NCBI GenBank assembly: GCA_030220185.1
Contig: JASPKZ010007428.1
Location: 64,501 to 128,500, forward strand
Direction: 5' to 3'
From: Diploptera punctata
Lineage: Eukaryota; Arthropoda; Insecta; Blattodea; Blaberidae
Length of the DNA stretch: 64,000 nucleotides
Part shown: piece by piece, positions 11,481 to 23,462 of the stretch
How positions within the stretch are numbered: the stretch's first letter is position 1
Layout: every line of letters starts with the position of its first letter
The notes under the pieces: model-generated
The model's input: only the letters and a program-made list of their open reading frames with translations
Told to the model about the DNA's origin: nothing
Databases searched by the model: none
Program-made: the position numbers and the translations under genes

Positions 11481-12658
11481 TGTTCAAACTCCAGTTATAT
11501 ATTATTTTAACCGCATGGTTTAAAAGTTACAAAAAACACAACAGAATGATATCTCTCTGTATACGCAAAATAACCCTAATTTACGATGTGAAAACAATTT
11601 TAAAAGATGAAGAGACTCATTACGTTTCTCATGATAGTCAAAGTGCGGTATTTAGGGTTTTAATATTTTATTTCTGTAGTGTTGCAACCTCAAGCAAGTT
11701 GTGGTTAAGGAATGCGATAGCATGCAGTAACAAATCATAATTTGGTATCATATAGGACGTATCTTGCAGGTTCCAGTGCTAATTTAATAGTAATGCGAAT
11801 TATCTAGAGGAGAGAGAGAGGATAGTTGGAGTCCGAAGAATCCATATAATTTTATGGCAGGTTTGGTGGTGAACAAATTGCCGATCAGTGTAAGGATCAA
11901 CTTTAACCAGCGCTGTCTCTTAAGCAGAATGACAAATACGGATATCTGAACTGACCATGATAGAAACATGTTTCTCATATTTAAATTTATACAACCAGAG
12001 TTGTTTTAAACGGTAATACATTTTTATTTGCTTTGAATATACGATATGGGAACATAAGTGAAACACTACATGCATCAGACTGGGCTGTTATTTTAGATTA
12101 ACTGAATTTATTACCATATGTGGTGTGTGTAACGCTGTTTCCTTCTCTCAACCTGCGTCGTTATTTTTGTTGGAGGAATAACACGAATTCCCATTCTCTT
12201 ACTAGCAAAAAATCAGCTAGATTTAAAACTTCGAGTAAAAGCAGATTGTGGTAGAAAGCATTTATTCTATTTACATTTATCTGAGCTTAACTCAGCCGCT
12301 TCAACTGAAATTGCCGTATGCTCTCTTTTAGAATATGGAAATGCAAGGCTGGGATGATTTTTTAAAACTTTTGTTCACTCAGTATCAACAAAGATAACGA
12401 ACCTGGAGATAATAAAGAGGATGACAATTAAACTCCACGATCATCATTATAGTTACTAGCTCCGTAACCTGATTTCAGTCTCGATCACCCATAGCATTTT
12501 CTTTACAACTTCTCTATAATTATATACGAGCTGAAACCAATATAATTATTTCCATATCGTTTAAAAATGTTAACAATTCTAAACGTGGGCAAGTTGAAAC
12601 AAACTACTATTATTTTCAAAACCAAACATTACACTTGAAATATATACTTATTTCCTCA
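11481..12658. other. Unassigned stretch
   Basis: AT-rich, with an 86-codon plus-strand open frame (11480-11740) that I do not recognise and regard as chance. A short GA run lies near 11812. Confidence 0.45.
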
Positions 12659-13089
12659 CAAGGGAACTGCCAACTATTGCATGCTGAAACCAACCTTGAA
12701 ATTTCTTCTAGAGAAGCGTTGTGTTGTACGAAGGCCATGTCTAAAAAAACCATCTGCTGTTTTTAACGGAAAGACACTTTTTCTAGCGCCAAATCTCCCA
12801 TTTACACTATAGGGAAGTAATACAACTCGTGTATTAACAGACTTGGAAACCCTCTTTACCCGCCGTCTACGCCGCGTCAAGCCTTACTCGTCTCTGTGCT
12901 TAACTCATACAGGGATGTACATCTGCTGCGTACAGTGGGCTGCAAATAATTAATTATGGCTTCGATTTCTGTGCTTTGAACTTTAAAACGGCAGATATTT
13001 TTTTTGGAAAGGGATTTGGCTCATCACAACCATTCTCTGGGAGAATTTTCAAGGCGAATTTCGACATGTAATGGTTGACAGCTCCCTTG
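12659..13089. mobile_element. Foldback MITE, 431 bp, copy 1
   Basis: Long inverted arms. The left end starts CAAGGGAACTGCCAAC and the right end is the inverse of CAAGGGAGCTGTCAACC; homology continues inward through CCTTGAAA and TCTGCTGTTTTTAACGG / TCTGCCGTTTTAAAG. A second copy of nearly the same length lies at 60969-61398. Open frames inside are shadows of the arms. No transposase, so non-autonomous; superfamily unknown. Confidence 0.75.
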
Positions 13090-13890
13090 TCCGTAATTTT
13101 AAGTTCTCACTGGAATTTATTTTCTTGTAACTATTTTATACAAATTGTTATTCACATTCTGCAGCCATCCTGGGTCTTAATTTAAATGCATAATGCCCTT
13201 TAAAATGCATGATTGAAAACTTAAAATGACCAGAAACATTAATGTCCACATAAAAAAATTCCAAATAGATAAAGAAATGCACAATACAGAAATACCCGAA
13301 CAAATATAACCACATATATAAATAAGTTACTAAAATAGACTAATTAAACTCAGAGACAAAACCACCGCGTGTTTGGAATAGGTTTGGAAACACAATTCAC
13401 AGTTTCCACAGGAAAATTCCAAATTTCAAACAATACTTTCCTCTCACCATATCAGCATATGGAGATTTCTATAAAATATACTCAAGGAACAAAAGGAAAC
13501 AGCAAATTCTATAATACAACTTAAAAGAAGTCACATAATTATTAAGGGGCCAATAATAAAAATGTATACTACAAATAAAAAAAATGTAAATCATGTTATT
13601 CAAATTTTAAAGCTTTACATGTTTGTAAGAAAGGATAAAGCTATATCTTTTAGAAACTATAAAAAACAAATTAAACCAAAATAATAAGTTACTTAATTCC
13701 TAATTAGATTTAAATGATTCACCTCCTTAAAATATATAATAGGAAAATTATATGTTTTTTACGTTGTTTGTGTTTATGTTTTATTAGTATTGAGTTCCTT
13801 AGTTACAATTGTTTACGTAATTGAGTATACAAATAAATTGAAAAATATATTTGTATTTGTGGCGTTCGTCTGAAGAAGATACAGTGTATT
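13090..13890. other. Unassigned AT-rich stretch
   Basis: Very A-rich, no open frame or recognised repeat. Confidence 0.5.
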
Positions 13891-13894
13891 GAAA

Positions 13895-14545
13895 CAGCTG
13901 TTACGATTGTTGAATAAAATAAATATATATGACTATTTACTCATTCTCCGAATGGTATTCAATGACCATCACGTTTCAATGAATTTTATTTTAAAACCAA
14001 AGACAGTCGTGTTTCACCTCGCTCTTTATCAATTTTTCATTATCAGCTCTTGCTTTTGTGATAAAGAGAGCTCCTCCTTTTCAATATTCTTAACAGTTCA
14101 GAGTATTATTTTTCTGTAACAAATACATTGAATATAGCAAATAATGAAGAGATACTTTGATTTTACTGTTTGCTCACTAGCAAAATAAATATATGTTGAT
14201 TATAATATACAGTTTGATGCGTTTCATTATTCCTCCACTAGAGTGCATTCTTAAAACTTTGTGATCCAATTTGGCAATAAATAATATGATCAAGTTGCAG
14301 TTAATGTAACATAACCTCATATTTCTGATTTGTTTTCAAACATCGCCGTTTATATTAAATATATACTTATTTTAAAATACCGGTAACTATATTTAAATAC
14401 CGACTTTTGACTAAACTGCATAATTTTATTCCTTAAATAGTCCTAGTAAAATGCCACTCTAGAAAAATTCAATCGTCACTTCGTGACTCATAAATGTATC
14501 AATAATTTGGAAATCACTCGTGGCATTACTTATGAAAATCATATA
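13895..14545. repeat. ~650 bp dispersed repeat, copy 1
   Basis: Aligns colinearly with 46955-47705. Shared blocks: CAATGACCATCACGTTTCAATGA, ACAGTCGTGTTTC, CCACTAGAGTGCATTCTTA, GGCAATAAATAATATGATCA, TTGTTTTCAAAC, and AAATCACTCGTGGCATT near the end. Copies appear roughly 75-80% alike by eye. No coding frame or inverted ends, so class is unknown. Confidence 0.7.
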
Positions 14546-15195
14546 AAATTTTGAGAGTTTTAATTAGTAAATAAACATCACGTATTTTCATAAAGTAAAG
14601 ATCAAATCAATTGATTACTTAAGAAATAGAAAAAATGTCTGGATAAATTAAGGATATAGAACCAATGAAAAATTATCAACTCACTTGATGTTCTTGTTTT
14701 ATAAAATAAACAATGTAATATGGCGCGAGAGGGAATAAGTTAAAACTGTGTTGTGTGAAATTATAACGATATTAATATGTTACAGCTATATAAAGTTTAG
14801 TTTCATTTAATGGACATTTCATGTACTGGACTTTTAGTAACAACGGATTTTTGTTGAGCGGAAATTTAGTTAAATTGGAAATTTCGTAGATTCGGCATTC
14901 TTGTTGGTGGGCATTCTGTATTGTATAATTAGATTCAGGAACGCTGCAGCGGATAACACGCAAGAAACTATTTGAGAACACAAAATTATAATTTTTGGCC
15001 CAAATATTTCAAAATGTCCCTACATCCCTTGGGAATAAAATATCTTCATTATAATTTAACACTTTGCTTTCCATGTAATTCGAGATGTTCACATAATCGT
15101 AATTCTTTTTATGTGGATGTGTAGCGAAGGTACGATAGGAGGACACAGAGTAGTAAAGATGTTTCTTCACACATTCATGTCCAACACCTACCCTA
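14546..15195. other. Unassigned AT-rich stretch
   Basis: No recognised feature. A 69-codon minus-strand frame (14772-14981) has no family resemblance. Confidence 0.45.
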
Positions 15196-15536
15196 CTCCT
15201 CCTGGCGCGACAGGCCTACAAGGCCCTTAGCCTACCAGCCGGCTGCTGGTCTCATATCCACATGTGTCAATCACAGAGGTAGATGATAATCAGCCAGTGT
15301 AGGGGTGACATGTGGTCTGCATGTCGAGTCCCCCAGCCGCTATATCTGGTTTTCTCAAACTGGAGCCGCTACTTATTGTAGCTACCCAAATGCATCACGA
15401 TGCTGGGTGAGCACCGGTCCCATACTGGCCGAAATACCATGAAAAAATTTCTTCCCCCACGGAGACTCGAACCAGCGCAAGTCCCGTACCTCTGCGCCAA
15501 GGCTTCCTGCATTAACCACTCGGCTACGGCGCGGGA
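15196..15536 (-). mobile_element. tRNA-derived SINE, class II tRNA head
   Basis: On the minus strand the head (about 15460-15536) reads CGTAGCCGAGTGGTTAA, then GCGCTGGTTCGAGTCTCC, matching box A and B of a Ser/Leu-type tRNA with a long variable arm between. The body runs through TGGGACCGGTGCTCACCC and GCGGCTGGGGGACTC to about 15200. It is GC-richer than its surroundings. Confidence 0.75.
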
Positions 15537-16154
15537 CACACCTACCCTACCCTACTTCTAAATGAAGAGCGAGAACATTCCGAGGTAAATTCCACCATAA
15601 CTTATGGTTAGCCACGTAATCTTACTCTACCATTGGATACGGATCGTGGATCACTGGTCTGTTAACAGAATAACTTTATCCTTTTCACATATTCCTAAGC
15701 GTTTATTAGTTGTGATCAATAGGAAACTCTACCAATTTTCTCTGTAATGACTAAATCCGTAACCACATTAAAATCCTCCGAATTACAATATGTAAAACAT
15801 GGGTGATTAAACTTAAAACTGAATAAGAGGGAAAGGGGAATACACAGAGAGAGAGAGAGAGATATTTACCCAGATATATATTATGAAAATAGTTATTAAT
15901 CTTGTCAGAAATCTGATTTTGTGACCAGTCAACAAGAGATAACAATCAACAATAAATAAAATGAAGTTTTTGCCAATTGATATGACCAGCTGCTGGGAAC
16001 GAAACGACATTTGAATGGAGCAAAATATAACGGTTGAATCAACAGTACAAAATGTAGACACAGATCGAAATTGTTATGATTGCAAGCTCTTTTCTTGCAT
16101 ACAAAATTATAAATTTACAGTGATCTTACAACAAGCTTAAGGAGGCCATAAAGG
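15537..16154. other. Unassigned stretch with a weak repeat
   Basis: Contains a short (GA)n at 15848-15862. About 15985-16120 resembles 33365-33480 (GAATCAACAGT, then ACATAGATCG / ACACAGATCG), suggesting a low-copy diverged repeat. No genes seen. Confidence 0.4.
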
Positions 16155-17400
16155 TATAGTGGACTCAGTATTTTAATTTCCAGGCGCTTTGCTTTGTGGT
16201 TGGGCAGGCCTATGTTGCACGCATCATATTTAGTATATCAAGTGGCATTGTCACATTTTATTCACTGGCACTATCATACTATATTATCATAATACTGATA
16301 TGAACGTACTGCAAAAATGGGCAATAAAGAACGACTTCATCATTAATAAAAGGAAAACCGTACAAATGGTATTGAGGAGAAGAGGTAGAATCGCAGCAAG
16401 TGATAACTTAAACTTAGGAGAGCAGCCACTGAAAATAGTAAACAAAGTCAAGTACCTAGGTCTTACATTACAAACAACTGCGAAATCCTTCAATGAACAC
16501 ATACAGGAGAGAGCTGCAAACGCCATAAGAGCGATGTGCACCATAAAGAACATCACAACTCTATCACTGGAAACAGCCATGAGATTGTTCGAGACCGTGA
16601 TAACATCAGTTGCAATATATGGTATAGAGTTGATATGGGATAAAATACAACCAGAGATTTGGAAAGGCTGGAAAATGTGAAAACAAGATACCTAAAGAGG
16701 GCAATAGGAGCCAGCAAATATACCAAGTAGGATGATCTACATGCTGACCAGAGAAACCTTCTTCGTAGAAGACTTGATACACAAGATGCTGCTACCTGCC
16801 ACAGACCCATACAACGAAGTAATAGAAAGAAGGAGACAGAAGAAAGGAGAAATCGACAGCAGCATCTTTGCAACGGACGCCATGGTAAATAGAGAATAGA
16901 CCGGATTCAACCAAACTCAAAGACATGCAATAGTAGGACTGGCGATTCATGGATTCCATCAAAAGATGTGCAAAAACGTGAAATATCACCAGATTAACAG
17001 TGTGTGTGCAAACTATGTAAACAAAAGTGTGAAATCTACCATTTCAACAAGTGTGAAAAAATGACAGTGACGTTAAATGAACTCATAAAAGAAAGAACAT
17101 AAACTACACATATGCTCACTCGAGTGCACCTTTACTTATTTTAATACTGCAAAGCACAAAAGTTACAACGCTGTTGAGATAATTACATCCACGAGGAGTA
17201 GACATGGAAACGTCATTTAAAAATGCGAAGACGTTATTGACAAATAACTGTTTTCAGTTTTTGGTGATTGGACCGGCGGCGTCTTAGGAGCCTCTGACAA
17301 CTCGCTGCTCTACCAGGTTTTAACAATATTATATTTTTAAAGCAGAGGGAAACAGTTGCCTTTGATGCCGCCTGGAAACTAAAATACCGAGTCCACTATA
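16155..17400. mobile_element. TIR element enclosing a LINE fragment
   Basis: The two ends are 32 bp inverted repeats (16155-16186 and 17369-17400) starting TATAGTGGACTC, with two mismatches. If the outer TA is a target duplication, the element starts with TAGTGGACTC and is Tc1/mariner-like. The interior is mostly a LINE reverse-transcriptase fragment, which has no business in a DNA transposon, so the LINE either inserted into a MITE or was captured. Confidence 0.6.
16261..17102 (+). pseudogene. LINE (family F) reverse transcriptase C-terminal part
   Basis: The plus strand encodes the region downstream of the catalytic aspartates: LQKWAIKNDF, INKRKT, the VKYLGLTL box, then IYGIELIW. A frame change follows near 16660, after which come LENVKTRYLKRA, ATDAM, HAIVGLAIHGFHQKMC and a degraded Cys/His cluster (SVCANYV...IYHFNKC) that ends at 17102. 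The same C-terminus appears intact at 38.8-39.1 kb on the minus strand with a CxCxLCxxxCxxYHxxxC pattern, and again in pieces at 53.1-53.6 kb. The stop near 16900 and the frame change make it dead. Confidence 0.75.
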
Positions 17401-17529
17401 GTAGGAAGTTAAGGCTCCCACGTTTCAAGACAATCGGTACGTCATGTCACCGGGTTGACAGCCCTGCGTGATAGATGTCTTAAACTCCCCCCTGAAACGT
17501 AGGATCTTTGATGCCGCCAGTTAAAAACT

Positions 17530-17605
17530 CTTGATTACATCGGGACTCGGACCCGTAACCTTCCGGCTTGTAGCGTATTGCTTTAATCATCTACGTACGG
17601 CATGC
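17530..17605 (-). repeat. tRNA-like SINE head, degraded
   Basis: On the minus strand a box-B-like GGGTCCGAGTCCCG is preceded by AAGCAATACGCTACAAGCC. The element body is not clear. Confidence 0.35.
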
Positions 17606-17609
17606 TGAC

Positions 17610-18530
17610 TCGAACTTAATTAACTGTAAGCGCGCGCGAGTGTAGTGTGTGTTTGGGGGGAATGGCGTGTGAGTATATCTGTGTATGTTGTTTCTCTTTA
17701 CTTTTATTTGTTTTGTAGCAATTGTTTAAATTACACTATCCAACACATTTTTTACCTACGAAGTGAAAATAACTGATTCTATTGGAAAACGATGCGTTGG
17801 TTCAGAAAATGACTTTGGATTTTTCTTATCACCCTTAGTTCAAAAGATATCTAAGAACAATTTAATTATTTAACAATTAAGAATTTAAACATAATTTGGG
17901 ATTATATTATAACAGTTGTTACTTTGTAACATGGCGACTATAATTTAATTCTCATCTAACCAACTGGGACTTAGCATTAGATTTATCAATATTAGCAATG
18001 TAGGTTATATGCATATTTAAATCAAACATAAATTTAAGTCTTTTTAAGAACGTTAAATGAGATTTTTTTGCATTCGTTTGGCTGTTTTTGTGTGTTTGTA
18101 TTTGAGAAAATGTGTTACTGTATTTGTTATTTCATCTAACCAATCCTGTCGGTTAACAGGATACCGGTGATAAATCTATCACTTCTTCTAAAAGTAGATA
18201 TCGCATAGATACAAACACAGGTAGAGACTGGGCTGGCACTTATTTTGTCATGGGGTATTTCCTGCATAAAACCTGATGTAACTTGCGTTATTGACCGAAC
18301 CGGAAATTAGTTGGTGAACAAGAATAATATTTTCAGGATAATAGCCGGAGGTTCAATATACTACTTTGTTGGTGATATTGCCTACCAGTTTAAAATACGC
18401 GTTCTCCGCCTGCGAAACGAATCATCAGTCTCATTTTCGATGTGTTGACAGCAGTGTAGCTTATTGTGAAATTTCTTTTCCACTTCGTGTAATTTATTCA
18501 GAAGTAATTAGTGTTTAATGGTGCAATGCA
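17610..18530. other. Unassigned AT-rich stretch
   Basis: No coding frame or recognised repeat; short GT-rich run near 17640. Confidence 0.45.
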
Positions 18531-18532
18531 AA

Positions 18533-20215
18533 GGGACAGTTCGCATCGGAAATGTAGAAATAATCCGGATAATTTTGTTACTTTGTGGACAGATCACTCT
18601 CAGAAATGAAAGGAAAAAAATATATAGCATTACTAAACGAGGATACTTTTAAACTTCGGGTGTCAAATTGGTGACCTTGTCAATGTTGTATCACTGTACG
18701 ACAAATCTTAGACAATTGTTATATGGCAAACTCAAATCGTAAACCATTTACTGTACCTATGGTGTGACAGGAACCAACAAATCATATTAATGATTGTTAC
18801 TTTTGCATGACAAATATATCTGGCATGTCTAGGAAAAATAAACACGTTATTCAGTATCCACATGTATCTTCTACCAACGACCTGTTCCACATAGCGAAGA
18901 TTTGCTCTGCCTGTACCAACTAAGACATGGAAGAGTAACATTAATGGTGAAGAAAATAGTAATTTCCGATCTGAGATGTCCCGGAGTAAGAGGCCTCTAC
19001 TTCAAAAGATCCCGACTTTCAACCAGATATTTCTGAACGTGAAACTCATTTTGTAGAACAAATAGACTTGAATGATTTGGCACGTGATTTAAATTTGTCT
19101 AAGAAGACTATGAAATTCTAGGTTTTAGGCTACAACAATGGAACGTACTTGCAGAGGGTACAAAAATTTCAGTGTTTCGAAATAGATATCAAGTAATTTA
19201 AAAAATGTTGGTATCGAGGAGAATAGGCCTATGTGTTTTTGTGTAGAAGTTAATGGTTTCATGAGTGAATTAGGTGTTGTGTATAATCCAAATGACTGGC
19301 GATTGTTTATAGATTCATCTAGGTATAGCTTAAAAGCAGTGTAATTTCGCAATGGTTATGATTTTCTATCAGGTCCGGTTTTCCACTCTGTGTATCTTAA
19401 ATAAAGTTATGAAAGTATGGCTAAGATTGTGTGTGTTTTAAAATGTGAGGCCCATTGTTGGTAGATATGTGGTGACCTTAAAGTAATTGGTTTTCTGATT
19501 AGTTTAAAAAGTGGCTACACAAAATATTGTAGTTCTTTGTTTTTCTGGGAGAGCCCTGCTACAGAAAAATATTATGTGGTAGAAAAGTGGGACAAGCGAC
19601 AAGAATATGTTCCGGGGGAAAGTTACATAAAACAAACACCACTGGTTCAGCCCGGTAATATTCTTCTTCCTCCCTTACACATAAAACTTGGGCAAATGAA
19701 GAATTTAGTTAAGGCACTGAACAAAACGGATGTGGATTTGTACAGTATATTTACAAGGCACGTTTCCACAGTTAACAGACGCAAAATTGAAAGAAGGAAT
19801 TTTTATTGGTCCTCAAATCAGAAAATTCGTGGTGAATGAAATGTTTGAGAAAAATATACAAGCGGTTGAAAAAGAGGCTTGGCAATATTTAAAAGGGTTC
19901 TGCGTGGATTTCTTGGAAACACAAAAGAAGACAACTATAAAACTTTGGTGTCACATTTGTTGAAATGATACAAAAACATGGGTTGTAAAATGTCTTTGAA
20001 AATCCATTTTCTTTATTCACATCTGAACATTTTCCGGAAAATCTGCGCGACGTTAGTGATTAACGAGGTGAAATGTTTCATGAAGACATTTCCAGCATGG
20101 AGAAGAGGTGCCGTGGCCATAAGGATCCAGTAATCATGGGGAATACTATTGGTTTCTTGTGAGGGAAAGCAGGCAGTAGTATAAGAGAAATTCACACACT
20201 AAACATTTTTAAACA
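18533..20215 (+). pseudogene. Decayed copy of an insect multi-copy protein family, function unknown
   Basis: Pieces in shifting frames match, in order, a long protein I know as an unnamed, high-copy family in insect genomes. At about 18535-18600 RKCRNNPDNF leads into a Cys pair of a putative zinc-binding N-terminus; at 18740-18860 PFTVPMV, CYFC and KNKHVIQYP; at 19070-19105 LNDLARDLNLS; at 19290-19340 NDWRLFIDSS; at 19600-19760 the block LLPPLHIKLGQMKNLVKAL; at 19770-19840 LTDAKLKEGIFIGPQI; at 19980-20160 the segment GCKMSLKIHFL then MEKRCRGH. It has many stops and frame changes and no introns. The high copy number suggests a transposon-encoded gene, but I cannot name the element. A C-terminal fragment of a sister copy is at 48.6 kb. 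Confidence 0.7.
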
Positions 20216-20297
20216 AAATTACAGGTACATTCCTTTAAAATATTGTCCAAATATTATTGCATGGATATAAACTACATTTGTGAATTAATCTTAACCG

Positions 20298-20310
20298 AGT
20301 ATGAATACAT
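20298..20310. repeat. Left 13 bp direct repeat flanking the Penelope-like element
   Basis: AGTATGAATACAT, identical to 32655-32667. It lies just outside the outer ends of the compound Penelope-like element and is read as its target-site duplication. Confidence 0.75.
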
Positions 20311-20526
20311 AGGCCTACTAGTAAAATTCATATCAAATTCCGTTGAGGTTAAGTCATATGATGAAAGTTAAAAACTAAATTGTACCTGTTGGTAGGTGCC
20401 GTCGTCCTCAACTTGTTAATATATTGTATATAAAATTAACTGGAGCGCTTTCTGAAGTTACCTTCCATCTTCTGCATGTTGAGTTTCCGTTACTTGTTGT
20501 TGTTGTTGTGTACGGTGATCTATACT

Positions 20527-22880
20527 CTAACTGTTTGTAGTTGCAACTGACTTGTGTTTGACGATCTCGTATAATGGATTTGACTGGGGTGCGTTCTGAT
20601 TGAGAAGTGAGGTGTTGTTTGTTTCCTTTATAGTTTCAAGGCCTTCAAATATATTTATCCTAGCTGGAATGTTTCCTCGGTGGATTATCGTGAGAGTGTT
20701 TTCAATTGGGTTCATTCGATGACCTGCGTTAATGAGATGTTTAGCATAGCTTGATTTATCACCCGCGTGTATGAAATCTTTTAGGTGTTCTTTATATCTT
20801 GTATTCAAATTTCTGCTTGTCCTGCCAATATACAATTTATTACAATCTTTATATGTTAGTTTGTAGACTCCCTTCTTGTTGAATTTGTGTTCCTCTATGC
20901 CATTGTATATTATGATGTTTAATTTGTTTTTTATTTATCTTTTTCAAAGATCTGGCTAGCTTTGTGGTTTCATTTCCTGTGTATGTTAATGTTACCCATG
21001 TTTTGTTATTGTTAGATTATCTTTCAAGTTTTGTTATATTGTTTGCGTCATTTTTTCTTTTTTGTTTCTATATAATCTTATTAATGATTTGTTTGTTGAA
21101 TCCTTTGTTTTTCACCATGTTTTTAAGATATTGTAGTTCTTTGTTGTAATTTGTTTTGTTCAAGGGTAGTTTTAGCATTCTGTTGATTAAACTATTAAAT
21201 GTGCTGATTTTATGTTGTATGGGTGTCTAGACTTGTTATTAATGGTGAGCATATTATTTGTGGATTTGCGGAAAATATTTATTTCAAGTTTCTTTTTTTT
21301 TGTATGTTTTTCATTATGGTAAGGTCTAGATAGTTTATTTTGTTACTCAGTTCTATCTCATCCGTAAATTCTATTTTAGGATGCATATTGTTTAGTTCTA
21401 GAAGAATTTTCTTTTCTTTTCTCTTCTCATTTTCATAAATGATCATGACGTTATCCACATATCTTGTAATTAGCTTTATATTGAATTTACTTATTAAAGT
21501 TTCATAGTATTTGTTTTCCAAATCATGTAGAAATATTTCTGCCATTACGCCTGATGTGGGAGATCCCATCGGGATTCCATCTTCTTGTTCATATAGCCTA
21601 TTGAATTGGAAATAATTTTGTTTCATTTATTTGTGACTGTGTGTAACTGATTTATGTATTCTGTATTTAAGTTACTGTTATCTAGTTCATTTTTTATTAT
21701 GTTTAAAGTTCCGTTTATTGGAATGTTGATGTATAGATTCTTTATGTCAAATGACGCCATTTTCGTATTCTTATTTATTTCTATGTTTTTAAGTTCATCT
21801 GTCAAATCATATGTGTTTCTTTATTGTGTATTTATCTTCTAATTTCATGTCTTTTTTGAGTTTTTGTGCAATTCATTTGGACATTTTGTACTTGGAGGCG
21901 TTAATGCAGTTCACTACTGGCCGCATTGGGTCATTAGTTTTGTGTATTTTAGGCAAAGCTTTCATTATCGGCACCGTTGGCTTGTTGTTTATGAACTTAT
22001 TTGTAAACTTGTTGAATTCATTGTTCGGTATAATTATTGGGCATGTTTCTGTTAGTTCTTTTAATTTTCTGTTAAATTTAGCTGTTGGATCTTTGTCGAT
22101 TTTCTTGAATTTCTTTTCATCTACGAATTGTTTCGTTTTTCAATATAATCGTCTTTGTTCATTAGTACCGTTATGTTACCTTTATCAGATTTTGTATGTA
22201 TTATGTTATTATTCTTGAGTTTAGTTTTTAATTTATTAAGGTGTTTTAAATTCTTCTTTCATTCATTACTTATTGTGGGTGAAATTTCACTGATGGTTTT
22301 AGCAGCTTCGTATCTTGCATGGTCTTTATTATTTATTTTTAATTGATTAATTGCAATTTCCCTTTCGATTATCATATTTTATTTTGTCCTGTTGGTATTG
22401 GTTGTGGGGAAATTGAACTTGCATCCATTTTCTAGTATTCTTGTTTCTTCTTTATTTAATGTTATTTCTGTTAAATTTATTAATCTTTTATCCTCTGTGG
22501 GACTATTGTAATTGTGTTTACAATTTATATTGTGTTTATTTGAGGCTGGTTTCTCTAGTTTCATACTGATTGTATGGTATTTATTTTCCATAATTTTGTT
22601 GATGTCTTCATGTATCGGTTTTTCGATCATGTAACAACAATTACCGAATATTTTGCTTGCCTCTTGTGATTGGTAATACAATTTATTATTACAATTTTGT
22701 TTCTTTATATATAGAAATTTTATTTCATTTTTATCCAATTTATTCGGCGTTCTTTTTATTTTTATAGCTGAGTAACGTTTATTATATATTTTGATTTTGG
22801 CATAGTTTGGAGTGAGGTTATGTTGCAGACATTGTTTATTGAAATATATATTTGCTATAGTTTTGTGTAGCGTCAGTTTC
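20527..22880 (-). pseudogene. Penelope-like reverse transcriptase with GIY-YIG endonuclease
   Basis: From the N-terminus on the minus strand: 22860-22379 carries HNLTPNYAKIKIYNKR and onward, the element's N-terminal region. At 22378-21630 reverse-transcriptase fingers are spread over several frames (SDKGNITVLMNKDDYI; MASFDIKNLYINIP near 21770). At 21626-21279 lie the palm motif GIPMGSPTSG and the active site RYVDN. At 20880-20527 is the GIY-YIG endonuclease (MYIGRTSRNLNTRYKEHLKD, then a conserved YAKHLINAGH). The catalytic box is YVDN rather than YVDD, and there are several frame changes and stops, so it is inactive. The family's enzymes copy RNA at nicked chromosomal DNA. Confidence 0.88.
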
Positions 22881-22930
22881 GTGTTAAAAAGTTAGACTTT
22901 TCTTTAGCCTGACTGGCTATAGAATCAATA

Positions 22931-23462
22931 CTAGCAAAATTCATATAAAATTCCGTTGAGGTGAAGTTATATGATGAAAGTTAAAATTAAATTTTACCTG
23001 TTGGTAGGTGCCGTCGTCCTCAACTTGTTAATATATTGTATATAAAATTAACTGGAGCGCTTTCAGAAGTTACCTTCCATCTTCTGCAGGTTGAGTTTCC
23101 GTTACTTGTTGTTGTGTACGGTGATGTATACTCCAACTGTTTGCAGTAGCAACTGATTAGTTTTTGACGATCTCCTATAATGGCTTTGACTGTGGTGCGT
23201 ACTCATTGAGAAGTGAGGTGTTGTTTGTTTCCTTTTTAATTTAAAGGTATTCAAATATATTTATCCTAGCTGGAATGTTTTCTCGGTGGAATACCGTGAG
23301 AGTGTTTTCAAATGTGTTCATTCGATGATCTGCTTTAATGAGATGTTTAGCATAGCTTGGTTTATCACCCGCGTCTGTCAAATCTTTTACGTGTTCTTTA
23401 TATCTTGTATTGAAATTTCTGCTTGTCCTGCCAACATACAATTTATTACAATCTTTACATGT
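22931..23462 (-). mobile_element. Penelope-like truncated tandem copy, part 1
   Basis: Repeats the 3' end of the main copy (20318-20860) at about 90% by eye, including the GIY-YIG portion (NKLYVGRTSRNFNTRYKEH at 23400-23450). It stops abruptly at the LTR and resumes at 31655 with the exact continuation GTTAGTTTGTAGACTCCC. Confidence 0.88.

Noticed and set aside
21811..22346. Hydrophobic plus-strand frames resembling membrane proteins
   Set aside because: They are antisense shadows of the Asn/Lys-rich Penelope reverse transcriptase.
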